A program made the position numbers and the translations under genes. 64,000 nucleotides of DNA from an uncultured Lachnospiraceae bacterium (GTDB taxonomy: Bacteria > Bacillota > Clostridia > Lachnospirales > Lachnospiraceae). Below, piece by piece: positions 34,840-44,789 of this stretch; position 1 is the stretch's first letter, and every line of letters begins with the position of its first letter. The DNA lies in assembly GCA_944384125.1 (NCBI GenBank), contig CALWSF010000007.1:1-64000 (forward strand), given 5' to 3'. The notes below the pieces were generated by a model that was not told the DNA's origin, ran no database searches, and worked only from the letters and a program-made list of their open reading frames with translations.

Positions 34840-35001
34840 ATGCATGACAGCAGGTTGCAAAACAGGCGTGAGTTCAGATATAATTTTAGAAAAGTGCTGC
34901 AGCCGGCTGTCTTAAATTCAGAAGGCGGCGAAAGCGGAATCAAGATAAACAGCAGAATATTTATGAGGAATGAGGAGGAGAAAAAATGGATTATAAGATA
35001 A
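34840..35001 (+). CDS. Possible 53-residue leader ORF overlapping leuB
   Basis: An ATG 11 bases after AGGAGG (34823-34828) opens a 53-codon frame ending at TAA 34999-35001, 16 bases inside leuB in another frame. The peptide is basic with scattered Leu, Val and Ile but no run of branched-chain codons, so it is not a classical attenuation leader. The good ribosome site and the overlap with the leuB start suggest possible translational coupling. It may also be non-coding; no homologue is recognised. Confidence 0.3.
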   Translation: MHDSRLQNRREFRYNFRKVLQPAVLNSEGGESGIKINSRIFMRNEEEKKWIIR

Positions 35002-36071
35002 CTCTGATTCCCGGAGACGGGATTGGACCGGAAATCGTAGAGGAGGCCCGTCAGGTTCTGGATCGTGTGGGCGAAGTATATGGACACAGATTTTCTTATA
35101 AAAAGATTCTGATGGGAGGATGTTCAATAGATGCCTTCGGAGTTCCTCTTACGGATGAGGCTCTGGAAACAGCCAGAAACAGTGACTCCGTTCTTCTCGG
35201 AGCGGTCGGGGGCAATGTGGGAAATTCCCGGTGGTATGATGTTGCCCCCAATCTGAGACCGGAGGCCGGTCTTCTGGCAATCCGGAAGGGACTGGGACTG
35301 TTTGCCAATATTCGTCCGGCCTATCTTTATAAAGAGCTGGCAGGTGCCTGTCCGTTAAAGGATTCTGTGATCGGAAACGGTTTTGATATGGTTATCATGC
35401 GTGAGCTGACAGGAGGACTTTATTTCGGAGAGCGGTATACGAAAGAAATAAACGGTGTGATGACTGCCATGGATACTCTGGTGTACAGCGAAGAGGAGAT
35501 CCGCCGTATTGCAGTAAAAGCGTTTGACATTGCAATGAAGAGAAGAAAGAGTGTTATCAGTGTGGATAAGGCGAATGTTCTGGATTCTTCCCGCCTCTGG
35601 AGAAAAGTGGTGGAGGAAGTCGCAAAGGATTATCCGGAGGTAACCTTAACGCATATGCTGGTAGATAATTGTGCCATGCAGCTGGTAATGAACCCGGGCC
35701 AGTTCGATGTGGTTCTTACAGAAAATATGTTTGGCGATATTCTCTCGGATGAGGCCAGCATGATTACCGGCTCGATCGGAATGCTTTCTTCTGCCAGCAT
35801 GAATGAAGGAAAATTCGGTCTTTATGAGCCCAGCCATGGCTCGGCTCCTGATATTGCGGGAAAGGATATGGCCAATCCCATTGCCACAATTCTTTCTGCG
35901 GCAATGATGCTCAGCTATTCTTTCGATCTGGATAAAGAGGCAGAGGCTGTTGAGAATGCCGTGCAGCAGGTGCTGACAGAGGGCTACCGCACGCCTGATA
36001 TTATGTCCGAAGGATGCAAAAAGGTGGGAACAAAAGAGATGGGCCGCCTGATCTGTGAGCGGATTAAGTAA
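34986..36071 (+). CDS. 3-Isopropylmalate dehydrogenase
   Basis: A 361-residue isocitrate/isopropylmalate dehydrogenase family enzyme. It has LIPGDGIGPEIV at the start, the LRPEAGLLAIRK substrate arginine region, MRELTGGLYFG, and the NAD-binding EPSHGSAPDIAGKDMANP. LeuB oxidatively decarboxylates 3-isopropylmalate to 2-ketoisocaproate, the third leucine step. GAGGAG lies upstream. It is followed by ilvD and ilvB; leuA, leuC and leuD are not in the window. A LysR-like box upstream is the likely control point. Confidence 0.95.
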   Translation: MDYKITLIPGDGIGPEIVEEARQVLDRVGEVYGHRFSYKKILMGGCSIDAFGVPLTDEALETARNSDSVLLGAVGGNVGNSRWYDVAPNLRPEAGLLAIRKGLGLFANIRPAYLYKELAGACPLKDSVIGNGFDMVIMRELTGGLYFGERYTKEINGVMTAMDTLVYSEEEIRRIAVKAFDIAMKRRKSVISVDKANVLDSSRLWRKVVEEVAKDYPEVTLTHMLVDNCAMQLVMNPGQFDVVLTENMFGDILSDEASMITGSIGMLSSASMNEGKFGLYEPSHGSAPDIAGKDMANPIATILSAAMMLSYSFDLDKEAEAVENAVQQVLTEGYRTPDIMSEGCKKVGTKEMGRLICERIK

Positions 36072-36099
36072 AAACTATATTTTTGCCATGATGGTAACA

Positions 36100-36133
36100 G
36101 GCGGCCGCAGCCTGTTTCAGACTGCGGTTCGCC
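36100..36133 (+). other. Stem-loop in the leuB-ilvD gap
   Basis: CCGCAG (36105-36110) pairs with CTGCGG (36122-36127), extended by GGC/GCC at the ends. No T run follows. The 227-bp gap has no gene and no clear -35/-10 pair; it may hold an internal processing or regulatory element for ilvD. Confidence 0.4.
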
Positions 36134-36298
36134 AAAATTATACAGGCAATTGTAAAAAAAGAGTGCAAAATACAGTAAAATGCGTTAATATAGAAGTTAA
36201 ACCGCAGATAAGAGATTGATAAACTGTTCTGACAGGCGCGTGATCCGACTGGAAAACGGGGACTGCCGGAAATCAGGACCGAAAAGGAGAAAATAAAA

Positions 36299-37969
36299 AT
36301 GAAAAGTGATGCAGTCAGAAAGGGGATGCAGCAGGCTCCCCATCGTTCTTTATTTAATGCGCTGGGTATGACAGAGGAAGAAATGAAAAAGCCTCTTGTC
36401 GGAATTGTCAGCTCTTACAATGAGATTGTACCGGGGCACATGAACCTGGATAAAATTGTAGAGGCCGTGAAGCTGGGTGTTGCAATGGCCGGGGGAACTC
36501 CGGTGGTGTTTCCGGCTATTGCAGTCTGCGACGGCATTGCGATGGGCCATATTGGTATGAAGTATTCTCTGGTAACCCGCGATCTGATTGCGGATTCCAC
36601 TGAGTGCATGGCTCTGGCTCATCAGTTTGATGCTCTTGTCATGGTTCCGAACTGTGACAAAAATGTGCCGGGGCTTCTGATGGCTGCTGCACGTGTTAAT
36701 GTTCCTACTGTTTTTGTCAGCGGAGGTCCCATGCTGGCAGGCCATGTCGGGGGCAGGAAGAGAAGTCTTTCAAGCATGTTTGAGGCAGTAGGATCTTATG
36801 CGGCCGGAACGATGACGGAAGAGGATGTAAAGGAGTTTGAAAATAAGGTATGTCCGACCTGCGGTTCCTGCTCAGGCATGTATACGGCCAACAGCATGAA
36901 CTGTCTTACGGAGGTTCTGGGCATGGGGCTTCAGGGCAACGGAACGATCCCGGCTGTCTACTCAGAGCGCATCAAGCTTGCCAAACATGCGGGTATGAAG
37001 GTTATGGAGATGTATGAGAAAAACATCTGTCCGCGGGATATCATGACAGAAAAGGCGTTTCTGAATGCTCTGACTGTGGATATGGCGCTGGGATGCTCAA
37101 CAAACAGCATGCTGCACCTTCCGGCTATTGCTCATGAGGCAGGTGTGGATCTGAATATGGAGCTGGTTAACGCCATGAGTGAGCGCACGCCGAACCTCTG
37201 CCATCTGGCACCCGCAGGCCCCACTTATATGGAGGATTTAAATGAAGCCGGAGGCGTATATGCAGTAATGAATGAGCTTGCAAAAAAAGATCTTCTCAAT
37301 CTGGACTGCATCACGGTAACGGGAAAGACAGTTGGGGAAAATATCAAAAATTGCATAAATCGGGATCCGGAAGTTATACGGCCTATCGATCAGCCGTACA
37401 GCCAGACCGGCGGTATCGCTGTTCTGAAAGGAAATCTGGCGCCGGATACGGCTGTGGTAAAGCGTTCCGCCGTTGCGCCTGAGATGCTCTGTCATCAGGG
37501 ACCTGCCAGAGTGTTTGACTGTGAGGAGGATGCAATAGCTGCCATCAAGGGCGGAAAGATTGTGGCAGGGGATGTGGTTGTTATCCGTTACGAGGGCCCC
37601 AAGGGAGGACCTGGCATGAGAGAAATGCTTAATCCCACTTCTGCAATTGCAGGCATGGGACTCGGTTCCAGCGTGGCTCTGATCACAGACGGCCGTTTCT
37701 CAGGAGCTTCCCGCGGAGCGTCCATCGGACATGTTTCTCCGGAAGCGGCTGTGGGTGGTCCGATTGCCCTGGTGGAAGAAGGCGATATTATTTCCATCGA
37801 TATTAATAATAATGCGCTGAATGTCCTTATTTCAGACGAAGTTCTGGCGGAGAGAAGAAAGAAATGGGCACCGAGGGCACCGAAGGTTACTACAGGCTAT
37901 CTTGCGAGATATGCTTCTTTAGTGACGAGCGGAAACAGAGGCGCTGTTTTGGAAATACCGAAACACTGA
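36299..37969 (+). CDS. Dihydroxy-acid dehydratase
   Basis: A 556-residue IlvD. The iron-sulfur ligands appear as PNCDKNVPG and [18 protein letters not shown]. It converts dihydroxyisovalerate and dihydroxymethylvalerate to the keto acids of valine and isoleucine. AAGGAG sits nine bases before the ATG. It lies 28 bases before ilvB, so the two are co-transcribed. Confidence 0.96.
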   Translation: MKSDAVRKGMQQAPHRSLFNALGMTEEEMKKPLVGIVSSYNEIVPGHMNLDKIVEAVKLGVAMAGGTPVVFPAIAVCDGIAMGHIGMKYSLVTRDLIADSTECMALAHQFDALVMVPNCDKNVPGLLMAAARVNVPTVFVSGGPMLAGHVGGRKRSLSSMFEAVGSYAAGTMTEEDVKEFENKVCPTCGSCSGMYTANSMNCLTEVLGMGLQGNGTIPAVYSERIKLAKHAGMKVMEMYEKNICPRDIMTEKAFLNALTVDMALGCSTNSMLHLPAIAHEAGVDLNMELVNAMSERTPNLCHLAPAGPTYMEDLNEAGGVYAVMNELAKKDLLNLDCITVTGKTVGENIKNCINRDPEVIRPIDQPYSQTGGIAVLKGNLAPDTAVVKRSAVAPEMLCHQGPARVFDCEEDAIAAIKGGKIVAGDVVVIRYEGPKGGPGMREMLNPTSAIAGMGLGSSVALITDGRFSGASRGASIGHVSPEAAVGGPIALVEEGDIISIDINNNALNVLISDEVLAERRKKWAPRAPKVTTGYLARYASLVTSGNRGAVLEIPKH

Positions 37970-37997
37970 AAAGAAATAGAAAGCAGGATAAGAACAG

Positions 37998-39686
37998 ATG
38001 AAGACATTGACGGGAGCAGAAATTGTCATTGAATGTTTAAAGGAGCAGGGAGTCGATACTGTATTCGGATATCCGGGAGGAGCGATTCTCAATATTTATG
38101 ATGCACTGTATAAGCACCAGGATGAGATTACCCATATACTGACCTCCCACGAGCAGGGAGCGTCTCATGCTGCCGACGGCTATGCCAGAGCGACAGGAAA
38201 GGTAGGTGTCTGCCTGGCCACATCAGGACCCGGAGCCACCAATCTGGTTACGGGAATTGCCACGGCAAATCTGGATTCAATTCCGGTAGTGGCGATTACC
38301 TGCAACGTGACGACGGGACTTCTTGGGAAAGACAGTTTTCAGGAAATTGATATTCTCGGCGTAACAATGCCCATCACAAAATATAATTTTATTGTAAAGG
38401 ATGTTACCAAACTGGCGGATGTGATACGCCGTGCATTTACCATTGCAAAGAGCGGCCGGCCCGGTCCTGTGCTGGTGGATATTACAAAAGATGTGACGGC
38501 TGCCACATGTGAATATGAATATAAGAAGCCGCAGGAGATCGAGCGTCAGTCTGATACAATCCGCGAGGAGGATGTGGAGCGGGCCATTGAAATGATCAAG
38601 GCTTCCAGAAAGCCATTTATCTTTGTGGGCGGCGGTGCGGTTGCATCGGATGCTGCCAATGAGCTTAAAACGTTTGCCCACAAAGTGCAGGCTCCGGTAA
38701 CGGACAGTCTGATGGGCAAAGGAGCTTTTGATGGAACAGATGCCCTTTATACCGGAATGATCGGTATGCACGGCACGAAAACATCCAATCTGGGGGTTGC
38801 AGAGTGTGACCTGCTGATTGTTGTCGGCGCCCGATTCAGCGATCGTGTGGTTGGAGATGCATCACGGTTTGCCTCAAATGCAAAGATTCTTCAGCTGGAT
38901 GTGGATCCGGCGGAGATCAATAAAAATATCATGACAGATGCCAGCATCATCGGAGATGTCCGTGTGATTCTGCGCAAGCTGAACGCACGTCTGGATCCCA
39001 TGAATCATGATGAGTGGCTTGCCCATATTGAGAGAATGAAGGATATGTATCCTCTTCGCTACAACAAAGATGTGCTTACCGGTCCTTATATTATGGAGAA
39101 AATATATGAGGTTACCGGAGGAGATGCAATTATTTCCACCGATGTGGGACAGCATCAGATGTGGGCAGCACAGTATTACAAATTTAAGAGACCGAGACAG
39201 CTTCTTACTTCGGGCGGTCTGGGAACCATGGGATATGGCCTCGGTGCTGCCATCGGAGCTAAAATGGGGTGTCGGGATAAGACTGTTATCAATATTGCCG
39301 GGGACGGCTGTTTCCGCATGAACATGAATGAAGTTGCGACGGCTACCCGCTATAATATTCCGATCATACAGATTATTTTTAATAATCATGTTCTGGGAAT
39401 GGTAAGGCAGTGGCAGACTCTGTTTTACGGAAAACGCTATTCACAGACAGAGCTTTATGATCAGGTGGATTTTGTTAAGGTTTCAGAGGGACTGGGTGCA
39501 AAGGCGTATCGCGTGACAAGGCGCGAAGACGTGGAACCGATTCTCAGAGAGGCAATAAGCCTTAATATTCCGGTTGTAATTGAGTGTCAGATTGGAAGCG
39601 ATGACAAGGTATTTCCGATGGTTCCTGCGGGAAAACCCATCGAAGAGGCGTTTGATGAGATTGACTTGCGGATAGAACAGATGTAA
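37998..39686 (+). CDS. Acetolactate synthase large subunit
   Basis: A 562-residue biosynthetic AHAS. The catalytic glutamate is in SHEQGASHAADGYARATG, the FAD-domain GMIGMHGT is present, and the ThDP motif runs from GDGCFRMN to NNHVLGMVRQWQ. It condenses two pyruvates, or pyruvate and 2-ketobutyrate. No ilvN small subunit gene follows. It is the housekeeping counterpart of the ThDP enzyme at 6084-8015. A terminator follows. Confidence 0.93.
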   Translation: MKTLTGAEIVIECLKEQGVDTVFGYPGGAILNIYDALYKHQDEITHILTSHEQGASHAADGYARATGKVGVCLATSGPGATNLVTGIATANLDSIPVVAITCNVTTGLLGKDSFQEIDILGVTMPITKYNFIVKDVTKLADVIRRAFTIAKSGRPGPVLVDITKDVTAATCEYEYKKPQEIERQSDTIREEDVERAIEMIKASRKPFIFVGGGAVASDAANELKTFAHKVQAPVTDSLMGKGAFDGTDALYTGMIGMHGTKTSNLGVAECDLLIVVGARFSDRVVGDASRFASNAKILQLDVDPAEINKNIMTDASIIGDVRVILRKLNARLDPMNHDEWLAHIERMKDMYPLRYNKDVLTGPYIMEKIYEVTGGDAIISTDVGQHQMWAAQYYKFKRPRQLLTSGGLGTMGYGLGAAIGAKMGCRDKTVINIAGDGCFRMNMNEVATATRYNIPIIQIIFNNHVLGMVRQWQTLFYGKRYSQTELYDQVDFVKVSEGLGAKAYRVTRREDVEPILREAISLNIPVVIECQIGSDDKVFPMVPAGKPIEEAFDEIDLRIEQM

Positions 39687-39731
39687 AATGAGAGAATCAC
39701 TTATTGTTATGTATTCTGCAGTCTGAAAGCT

Positions 39732-39754
39732 GCCGCCCGGCAGGGCGGCGTTTT
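39732..39754 (+). terminator. Terminator after ilvB
   Basis: GCCGCCC (39732-39738) pairs with GGGCGGC (39743-39749), loop GGCA, then GTTTTC. Confidence 0.75.
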
Positions 39755-39801
39755 CTGTTGGATGAGATGCAGAAATCAGTTGATTCAGGGAGGAGCATAT
39801 T

Positions 39802-40887
39802 ATGAGCAGAGTCTACAACTTTTCAGCAGGACCTGCGGTACTTCCGGAGGAGGTACTGAGGGAGGCTGCCCAGGAGATGATGGATTATAAAGGAAGCGGC
39901 ATGTCTGTAATGGAGATGAGCCACCGTTCCAAGGATTTTCAGGACATCATAGATGAGGCAGAAAAAGATCTGCGGGATTTGATGAAAATTCCGGATAACT
40001 ATAAGGTGCTTTTTATTCAGGGCGGCGGACACGTACAGTTTGCAATGGTTCCCATGAACCTGTTTAAAAACCGTGTCGGAGATTATATCATCACAGGTCA
40101 GTGGGCAAAAAAAGCGTATCAGGAAGCACAGCTTTTCGGAACAGCCAATGCCATTGCATCCAGTGCAGACAAAACATTTTCCTATATTCCTGACTGTTCG
40201 GATCTCCCGGTGGATGAGAATGCGGATTATGTGTATATCTGCCTGAATAATACCATATATGGAACGGTATATCATGAGCTTCCCAATACAAAGGGGAAGC
40301 CGCTTGTAGCTGATATCTCCTCCTGCTTCCTTTCGGAGCCGATTGATGTGAGCAAATTCGGTGTACTCTGGGGCGGTGTTCAGAAAAATGTGGGACCGGC
40401 CGGTATGGCGGTTGTAATTATCCGCGAGGATCTGATTACAGAGGATGTTCTTCCGGGAACACCTACCATGCTCCGGTACAAAACATATTCGGACAGCGGT
40501 TCTCTGTATAATACACCGCCTACATACACGATTTACATGTGCGGAAAGGTGTTCAAATGGCTGAAAAAAATGGGCGGCCTGGAGGCGATGAAGGAACGCA
40601 ACGAAAAGAAAGCAAAAATCCTCTACGATTTTCTGGATCAGAGCAGCCTTTTCAGGGGAACCGTGGAGAAAAAGGATCGCTCTCTTATGAATGTGCCGTT
40701 TGTGACGGGAGATGAGGAGCTGGATGCACTTTTTGTCAAGGAGGCAAAGGCAGCAGGGCTTGTGAATCTTAAGGGACACCGCACGGTAGGAGGAATGAGA
40801 GCCAGCATTTATAATGCGATGCCGGTGGAAGGTGTTGAAAAGCTGGTTGAGTTTATGCGTGAATTTGAGAAAAAACATGTGAAATAA
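39802..40887 (+). CDS. Phosphoserine aminotransferase
   Basis: A 361-residue class V PLP aminotransferase. It starts VYNFSAGPAVLPEEVL, has the substrate motif MEMSHRS, and the PLP lysine in GVLWGGVQKNVGPAG. It makes 3-phosphoserine from 3-phosphohydroxypyruvate and glutamate. GGGAGGAG precedes the ATG. It is 24 bases before serA. Confidence 0.96.
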   Translation: MSRVYNFSAGPAVLPEEVLREAAQEMMDYKGSGMSVMEMSHRSKDFQDIIDEAEKDLRDLMKIPDNYKVLFIQGGGHVQFAMVPMNLFKNRVGDYIITGQWAKKAYQEAQLFGTANAIASSADKTFSYIPDCSDLPVDENADYVYICLNNTIYGTVYHELPNTKGKPLVADISSCFLSEPIDVSKFGVLWGGVQKNVGPAGMAVVIIREDLITEDVLPGTPTMLRYKTYSDSGSLYNTPPTYTIYMCGKVFKWLKKMGGLEAMKERNEKKAKILYDFLDQSSLFRGTVEKKDRSLMNVPFVTGDEELDALFVKEAKAAGLVNLKGHRTVGGMRASIYNAMPVEGVEKLVEFMREFEKKHVK

Positions 40888-40911
40888 GACATAAGGAGCA
40901 GGACAAAAACT

Positions 40912-42075
40912 ATGAGAAAAATTCATTGCCTTAATCCGATTTCCAAGCTGGGTACCGGATTGTTTACAGATGAGTATGCTCTTACGGAGCAGATGACAGA
41001 GGCTGACGGAATCCTGGTGCGGAGCGCATCAATGCATGAGATGGAGCTTCCCGAGAGACTTCTGGCTGTTGCGCGGGCTGGTGCCGGTGTAAACAATATT
41101 CCTCTGGATAAGTGTGCAGAGAGGGGAATTGTAGTATTCAATACGCCGGGAGCCAATGCAAACGGTGTAAAAGAGATTGTTCTTGCGGGACTTCTCCTTG
41201 CAGCCCGTGATATTGTGGGCGGAATCGGCTGGTGTGAAGAGCAGAAGGATAATGAAAATATTTCCAAAGATATGGAAAAGGCGAAGAAAAAATTTGCCGG
41301 CCATGAGATAAAGGGAAAGAAACTGGGAGTAATCGGTCTGGGTGCCATCGGAGCGGAGGTTGCCAATGCAGCGGCTTCTCTGGGCATGGAAGTTTACGGA
41401 TACGATCCTTTTATATCTGTGCGTGCAGCCTGGATGCTTTCACGCGATGTGCGTCACATTACTTCTGTAGAAACGATTTACCGTGAGTGCGATTATATCA
41501 CACTTCATGTGCCGCTGCTTGACGGTACGCGGCAGATGATCAATGCATCAAGTCTGGATATGATGAAAGACGGTGTTGTGATTCTCAATTTTGCGAGAGA
41601 TCTTCTTGTAAACGACGGGGATATGGAAAGGGCTCTTGAAACGGGCAAGGTAAAGAGATATGTAACTGATTTCCCCAACCCGGCGGTTATGAAAATGAAA
41701 AACACAATTGTGACTCCGCATCTGGGGGCTTCCACAGAGGAATCTGAAGATAACTGTGCGGTAATGGCTGTGAAGGAAATGATGGATTATCTGGAAAACG
41801 GAAATATTAAAAATTCCGTTAATTTCCCGGCCTGTGATATGGGAACCTGCAGCTCAGTAAGCCGTATCGCCCTTCTGCATCGGAATATACCCAATATGAT
41901 TGGTCAGATAACATCTATTCTGGCTTCTACGGGAATGAATATCTCCAACATGATGAATAAGAGCAGAGACAGCTACGCTTATACGATGGTTGATCTTGAG
42001 ACTCAGGCAGATGAGGCGACAATTCAGAGACTGGAGAGTATTGAAGGCATGATGAGGGTGCGCGTCATTAAATAA
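40912..42075 (+). CDS. D-3-phosphoglycerate dehydrogenase
   Basis: A 387-residue D-2-hydroxyacid dehydrogenase. The NAD motif GVIGLGAIGAEVANAA, the arginine in NFARD and the TPHLGASTEESEDNCA histidine are present, and a C-terminal ACT domain of about 70 residues suggests serine feedback. There is no intervening (ASB) domain, matching the short SerA class. Together with SerC it forms the first two steps of serine synthesis; serB is not in the window. Confidence 0.94.
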   Translation: MRKIHCLNPISKLGTGLFTDEYALTEQMTEADGILVRSASMHEMELPERLLAVARAGAGVNNIPLDKCAERGIVVFNTPGANANGVKEIVLAGLLLAARDIVGGIGWCEEQKDNENISKDMEKAKKKFAGHEIKGKKLGVIGLGAIGAEVANAAASLGMEVYGYDPFISVRAAWMLSRDVRHITSVETIYRECDYITLHVPLLDGTRQMINASSLDMMKDGVVILNFARDLLVNDGDMERALETGKVKRYVTDFPNPAVMKMKNTIVTPHLGASTEESEDNCAVMAVKEMMDYLENGNIKNSVNFPACDMGTCSSVSRIALLHRNIPNMIGQITSILASTGMNISNMMNKSRDSYAYTMVDLETQADEATIQRLESIEGMMRVRVIK

Positions 42076-42096
42076 TCGTACAGAATAAAACAGAAT

Positions 42097-42156
42097 GGTG
42101 TTCCAGATTATCTTGCCCTGTCGGGAGAAAGGGCGATTCGGATTTTCTGGAACACC
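42097..42156 (+). other. Two-tier stem-loop between serA and the DUF1015 gene
   Basis: GGTGTTCCAGA (42097-42107) pairs perfectly with TCTGGAACACC (42146-42156). An inner 7-bp stem, TTGCCCT with AGGGCGA, lies inside. TTTG follows but no long T run, so it may be a leaky terminator or RNA-processing site. Confidence 0.55.
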
Positions 42157-42182
42157 TTTGCGTTAAAACGGAGGAAAAAGAA

Positions 42183-43451
42183 ATGGCTGATATTCGACCT
42201 TTTCGCTGTATACGTCCGTCACAGGAGATGGCTTCCCGTGTGGCGGCGCTGCCTTATGACGTGTACAGCAGGGAGGAGGCAAAGAAAGAGATTGAGAGGG
42301 AACCCCTTTCGTTTCTGCGTGTGGACAGAGCGGAAACGTGGTTTCCCGATACGGTTGATACCTATGCTCCCTGTGTCTATGAGAAGGCGCGGGATGTTCT
42401 TCATCAGATGATTCGTGACGGGATTTTTATCGAGGAGGAAAAGCCCTGCTATTATCTCTATGAGCTGACACGAAGCGGACGTGTACAGACAGGGATTGTG
42501 GCATGCTCATCTGTAGACGATTATCTGAACAATGTGATTAAAAAACATGAGAATACACGGGCGGAAAAGGAGCAGGATCGAATCAGTCATGTGGATGTGA
42601 CCAATGCCCAGACCGGTCCCATTTTTCTGGCTTACCGGGCGAGAGAGGCGATACGTGACCTCTGTGCAGAGATAAAGAAAGAAATGCCGCTTTATGATTT
42701 TACAGCCCCGGATCGGGTAAGGCACCGTGTATTCCGGATAAATGATCCGGAAAGAGTTTCGTTTATTACAGAAGAAATGGGGAAGATCGCTGAAACATAT
42801 ATTGCAGACGGACACCACCGTGCCATGTCGGCAGTTAAAGTGGCTCTGATGCGCCGGGACAGAAAACCTGATTATGACGGTACAGAGGAATTTAATTATT
42901 TTCTTTCAATTCTGTTTCCGGATGATGAGCTGAGTATTCTGCCATATAACCGGGCGGTAAAAGACTTGAATGGTCTCTCTGCTGAGCAGTTTCTGGATGA
43001 AGTGCAGAAAAGCTTCCGAATTACCGGGCGGATGTCCACAGTTATGGCGGGAGAGGGACGTGTCGGAAAACTTCCGCAGAAAAAAGGCGAAATATGTATG
43101 CTGCTGGACGGAAACTGGTATCGCCTTGAGGCAAAGGAAGAGATCTGTTCGGAAGACCCGGTAAAAGGTCTTGATGTTTCTCTGCTTCAGGATTATCTTC
43201 TGGGGCCGGTTCTGGGGATAGACGATCCGCGAACCAGCAGCCGTATTGTTTTTATAGGAGGCGTCAGGGGCACGAAAGAGCTTGAAAAAAGAGTGAGGGA
43301 GGATATGCGGGTTGCATTTTCCATGTATCCCACGTCTCTTCAGGAGCTTTTTGCGGTTGCGGACGCAGGACGTCTTATGCCGCCAAAATCAACATGGTTT
43401 GAGCCGAAACCCCGAAGCGGTCTGTTTATTCATGCTCTGGGAGAAATTTAA
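42183..43451 (+). CDS. DUF1015-family protein
   Basis: A 422-residue soluble protein. The N-terminus (IRPFRCIRPSQEMASRVAALPYDVYSRE is the region at residues 3-30) and the later IADGHHRAMSAVK and PKSTWFEPKPRSGLF motifs are signatures of DUF1015. Biochemical function is not established; the conserved histidines in DGHHR could bind a metal or phosphate. It follows serC-serA on the same strand, a neighbourhood often seen in Clostridia, suggesting a link to serine metabolism. The ATG follows CGGAGG. Confidence 0.85.
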   Translation: MADIRPFRCIRPSQEMASRVAALPYDVYSREEAKKEIEREPLSFLRVDRAETWFPDTVDTYAPCVYEKARDVLHQMIRDGIFIEEEKPCYYLYELTRSGRVQTGIVACSSVDDYLNNVIKKHENTRAEKEQDRISHVDVTNAQTGPIFLAYRAREAIRDLCAEIKKEMPLYDFTAPDRVRHRVFRINDPERVSFITEEMGKIAETYIADGHHRAMSAVKVALMRRDRKPDYDGTEEFNYFLSILFPDDELSILPYNRAVKDLNGLSAEQFLDEVQKSFRITGRMSTVMAGEGRVGKLPQKKGEICMLLDGNWYRLEAKEEICSEDPVKGLDVSLLQDYLLGPVLGIDDPRTSSRIVFIGGVRGTKELEKRVREDMRVAFSMYPTSLQELFAVADAGRLMPPKSTWFEPKPRSGLFIHALGEI

Positions 43452-43475
43452 AAAAGAAATTATATTTGCAGAATA

Positions 43476-43504
43476 CAGGCGTGCCCTTTAAACGGACGCG
43501 CCTG
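43476..43504. other. Hairpin in the convergent gap
   Basis: CAGGCGTG (43476-43483) and CGCGCCTG (43497-43504) pair with one wobble. It lies between the DUF1015 gene and the converging M23 gene. Without a T run its role as a terminator is uncertain. Confidence 0.4.
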
Positions 43505-43546
43505 AAAACACGGGGGAGAGAAGATGACAGCGGCAGCAGGCAGGAT

Positions 43547-44752
43547 TTACTGAGTAATGGTTCCTACAGCGGGATCCTTCATCTGGTAGATTCTGGTCCA
43601 TTCCTTTGTCCCCTCTTTCTTTACAGATTCGGAGCGGTTTATACTCAGAAATTTTATAAGTTCATAGCAGTCAATCCAGATTTCATTGTTTCCCTCTTTC
43701 TGAGATTCATCAAATATGAGCTGGAGACCAAAATGAAGATGCGGTTCTTCCAGATTGTTTGTATTTTCTTCAGCGCTGTAGCCGGTACGTCCGAGGTAGC
43801 CGATGACATCTCCGGCAGTTACGATGCTTCCTTCTTCAAGAATACTCTGATAAGGGTAATCTTTGCGCAGATGGGCATAATAGTAGTACCGTTTTTTGTC
43901 AAAGCTCCGGATACCGATCCGCCATCCGCCATACTGGTTCCAGCCAATGGATTCCACCACACCGGATTCCACAGCTATGACAGGAGTTCCGGTTTGTCCC
44001 ATCATATCATGGCCCAGATGCTGCCTGCGGTAGCCGTATGAGCGGGAAACGCCAAAATCATCATAATGGCTGTAGGGAAAGTTTTTGGCAAGAGGATGAA
44101 AAGCTTTAAGACCGTATTTGGTAACCCAGACTTTTTTTTCTCCGGATGGCGTCAGTAAAACTACTTCTGATTCGGGTAAGCCGGATTCTGATCCGGAGGA
44201 GTTCTGGGGCGATGGATCGCCTTCCTGTATCTGGGCGTCAGACAGGGCGAAGTCAGGGGCTTCTGATTCGGGGATCTGAATTTCGTAGAGTCCTACCATC
44301 CCGTCCAGAACAGCCGTATATGCTTCCAGATAATAGGTGTAATATTTCTGATTCTGTGTAAGCTCCTCCATTGAGGTTCCGTTTTTGAGCTGTTCTGCCA
44401 GTCGGTCCATGTCTTCAGGCTGATATCGGGAGAAATCGCCGCCATACTGAGCGCCAAGGGAGGCAAGCAGTTCTATCCAGTTCAGGTGGGGGTCCTGCTG
44501 ACAGGTGTCCACGTCATAGCGGAAAGCCTGTGTCATTGCCTCACAGGGAACCGTAAAATCCACCCATTTTATGTATGAGTCCGTATCGGCTTCGGCCGGA
44601 GAGCCGGTAAGAAGTTTTTGGGAAATCCAGCTGTGCAGCAGGATGCCCACAGCCAGCAGTTCCAGACCGATAATCAGCCGGATCCTGTGCTTATGCATAA
44701 AGAGAAGGAGCCGGTCCGTGCCGGCCAAAAATTTTTTTCTTAATTTGTTCAA
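43547..44752 (-). CDS. Membrane-anchored M23 (LytM) peptidase
   Basis: A 401-residue protein. It starts at TTG 44750-44752, seven bases after AGGAGGG. A basic N-terminus and one membrane helix (about 23-45) are followed by an external region of 180 residues and a LytM domain with QHLGHDMMG, IGVRS-like strand IGIRSF, and HLHFGLQ near residue 340. These are the zinc ligands of lysostaphin-type endopeptidases, so it could cut peptidoglycan cross-bridges. A Ser/Pro/Glu-rich linker lies at about 175-195. In other Clostridia, relatives act at division or sporulation; no context here decides. Confidence 0.85.
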   Translation of the reverse strand: MNKLRKKFLAGTDRLLLFMHKHRIRLIIGLELLAVGILLHSWISQKLLTGSPAEADTDSYIKWVDFTVPCEAMTQAFRYDVDTCQQDPHLNWIELLASLGAQYGGDFSRYQPEDMDRLAEQLKNGTSMEELTQNQKYYTYYLEAYTAVLDGMVGLYEIQIPESEAPDFALSDAQIQEGDPSPQNSSGSESGLPESEVVLLTPSGEKKVWVTKYGLKAFHPLAKNFPYSHYDDFGVSRSYGYRRQHLGHDMMGQTGTPVIAVESGVVESIGWNQYGGWRIGIRSFDKKRYYYYAHLRKDYPYQSILEEGSIVTAGDVIGYLGRTGYSAEENTNNLEEPHLHFGLQLIFDESQKEGNNEIWIDCYELIKFLSINRSESVKKEGTKEWTRIYQMKDPAVGTITQ

Positions 44753-44789
44753 AGAGTGTCCCTCCTGCCGTTTTTATATAATCATATGA

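Noticed and set aside
34840..35001. Branched-chain attenuation leader peptide
   Set aside because: The ORF lacks a cluster of Leu/Val/Ile codons and no matched terminator/antiterminator is visible; kept only as a low-confidence ORF.
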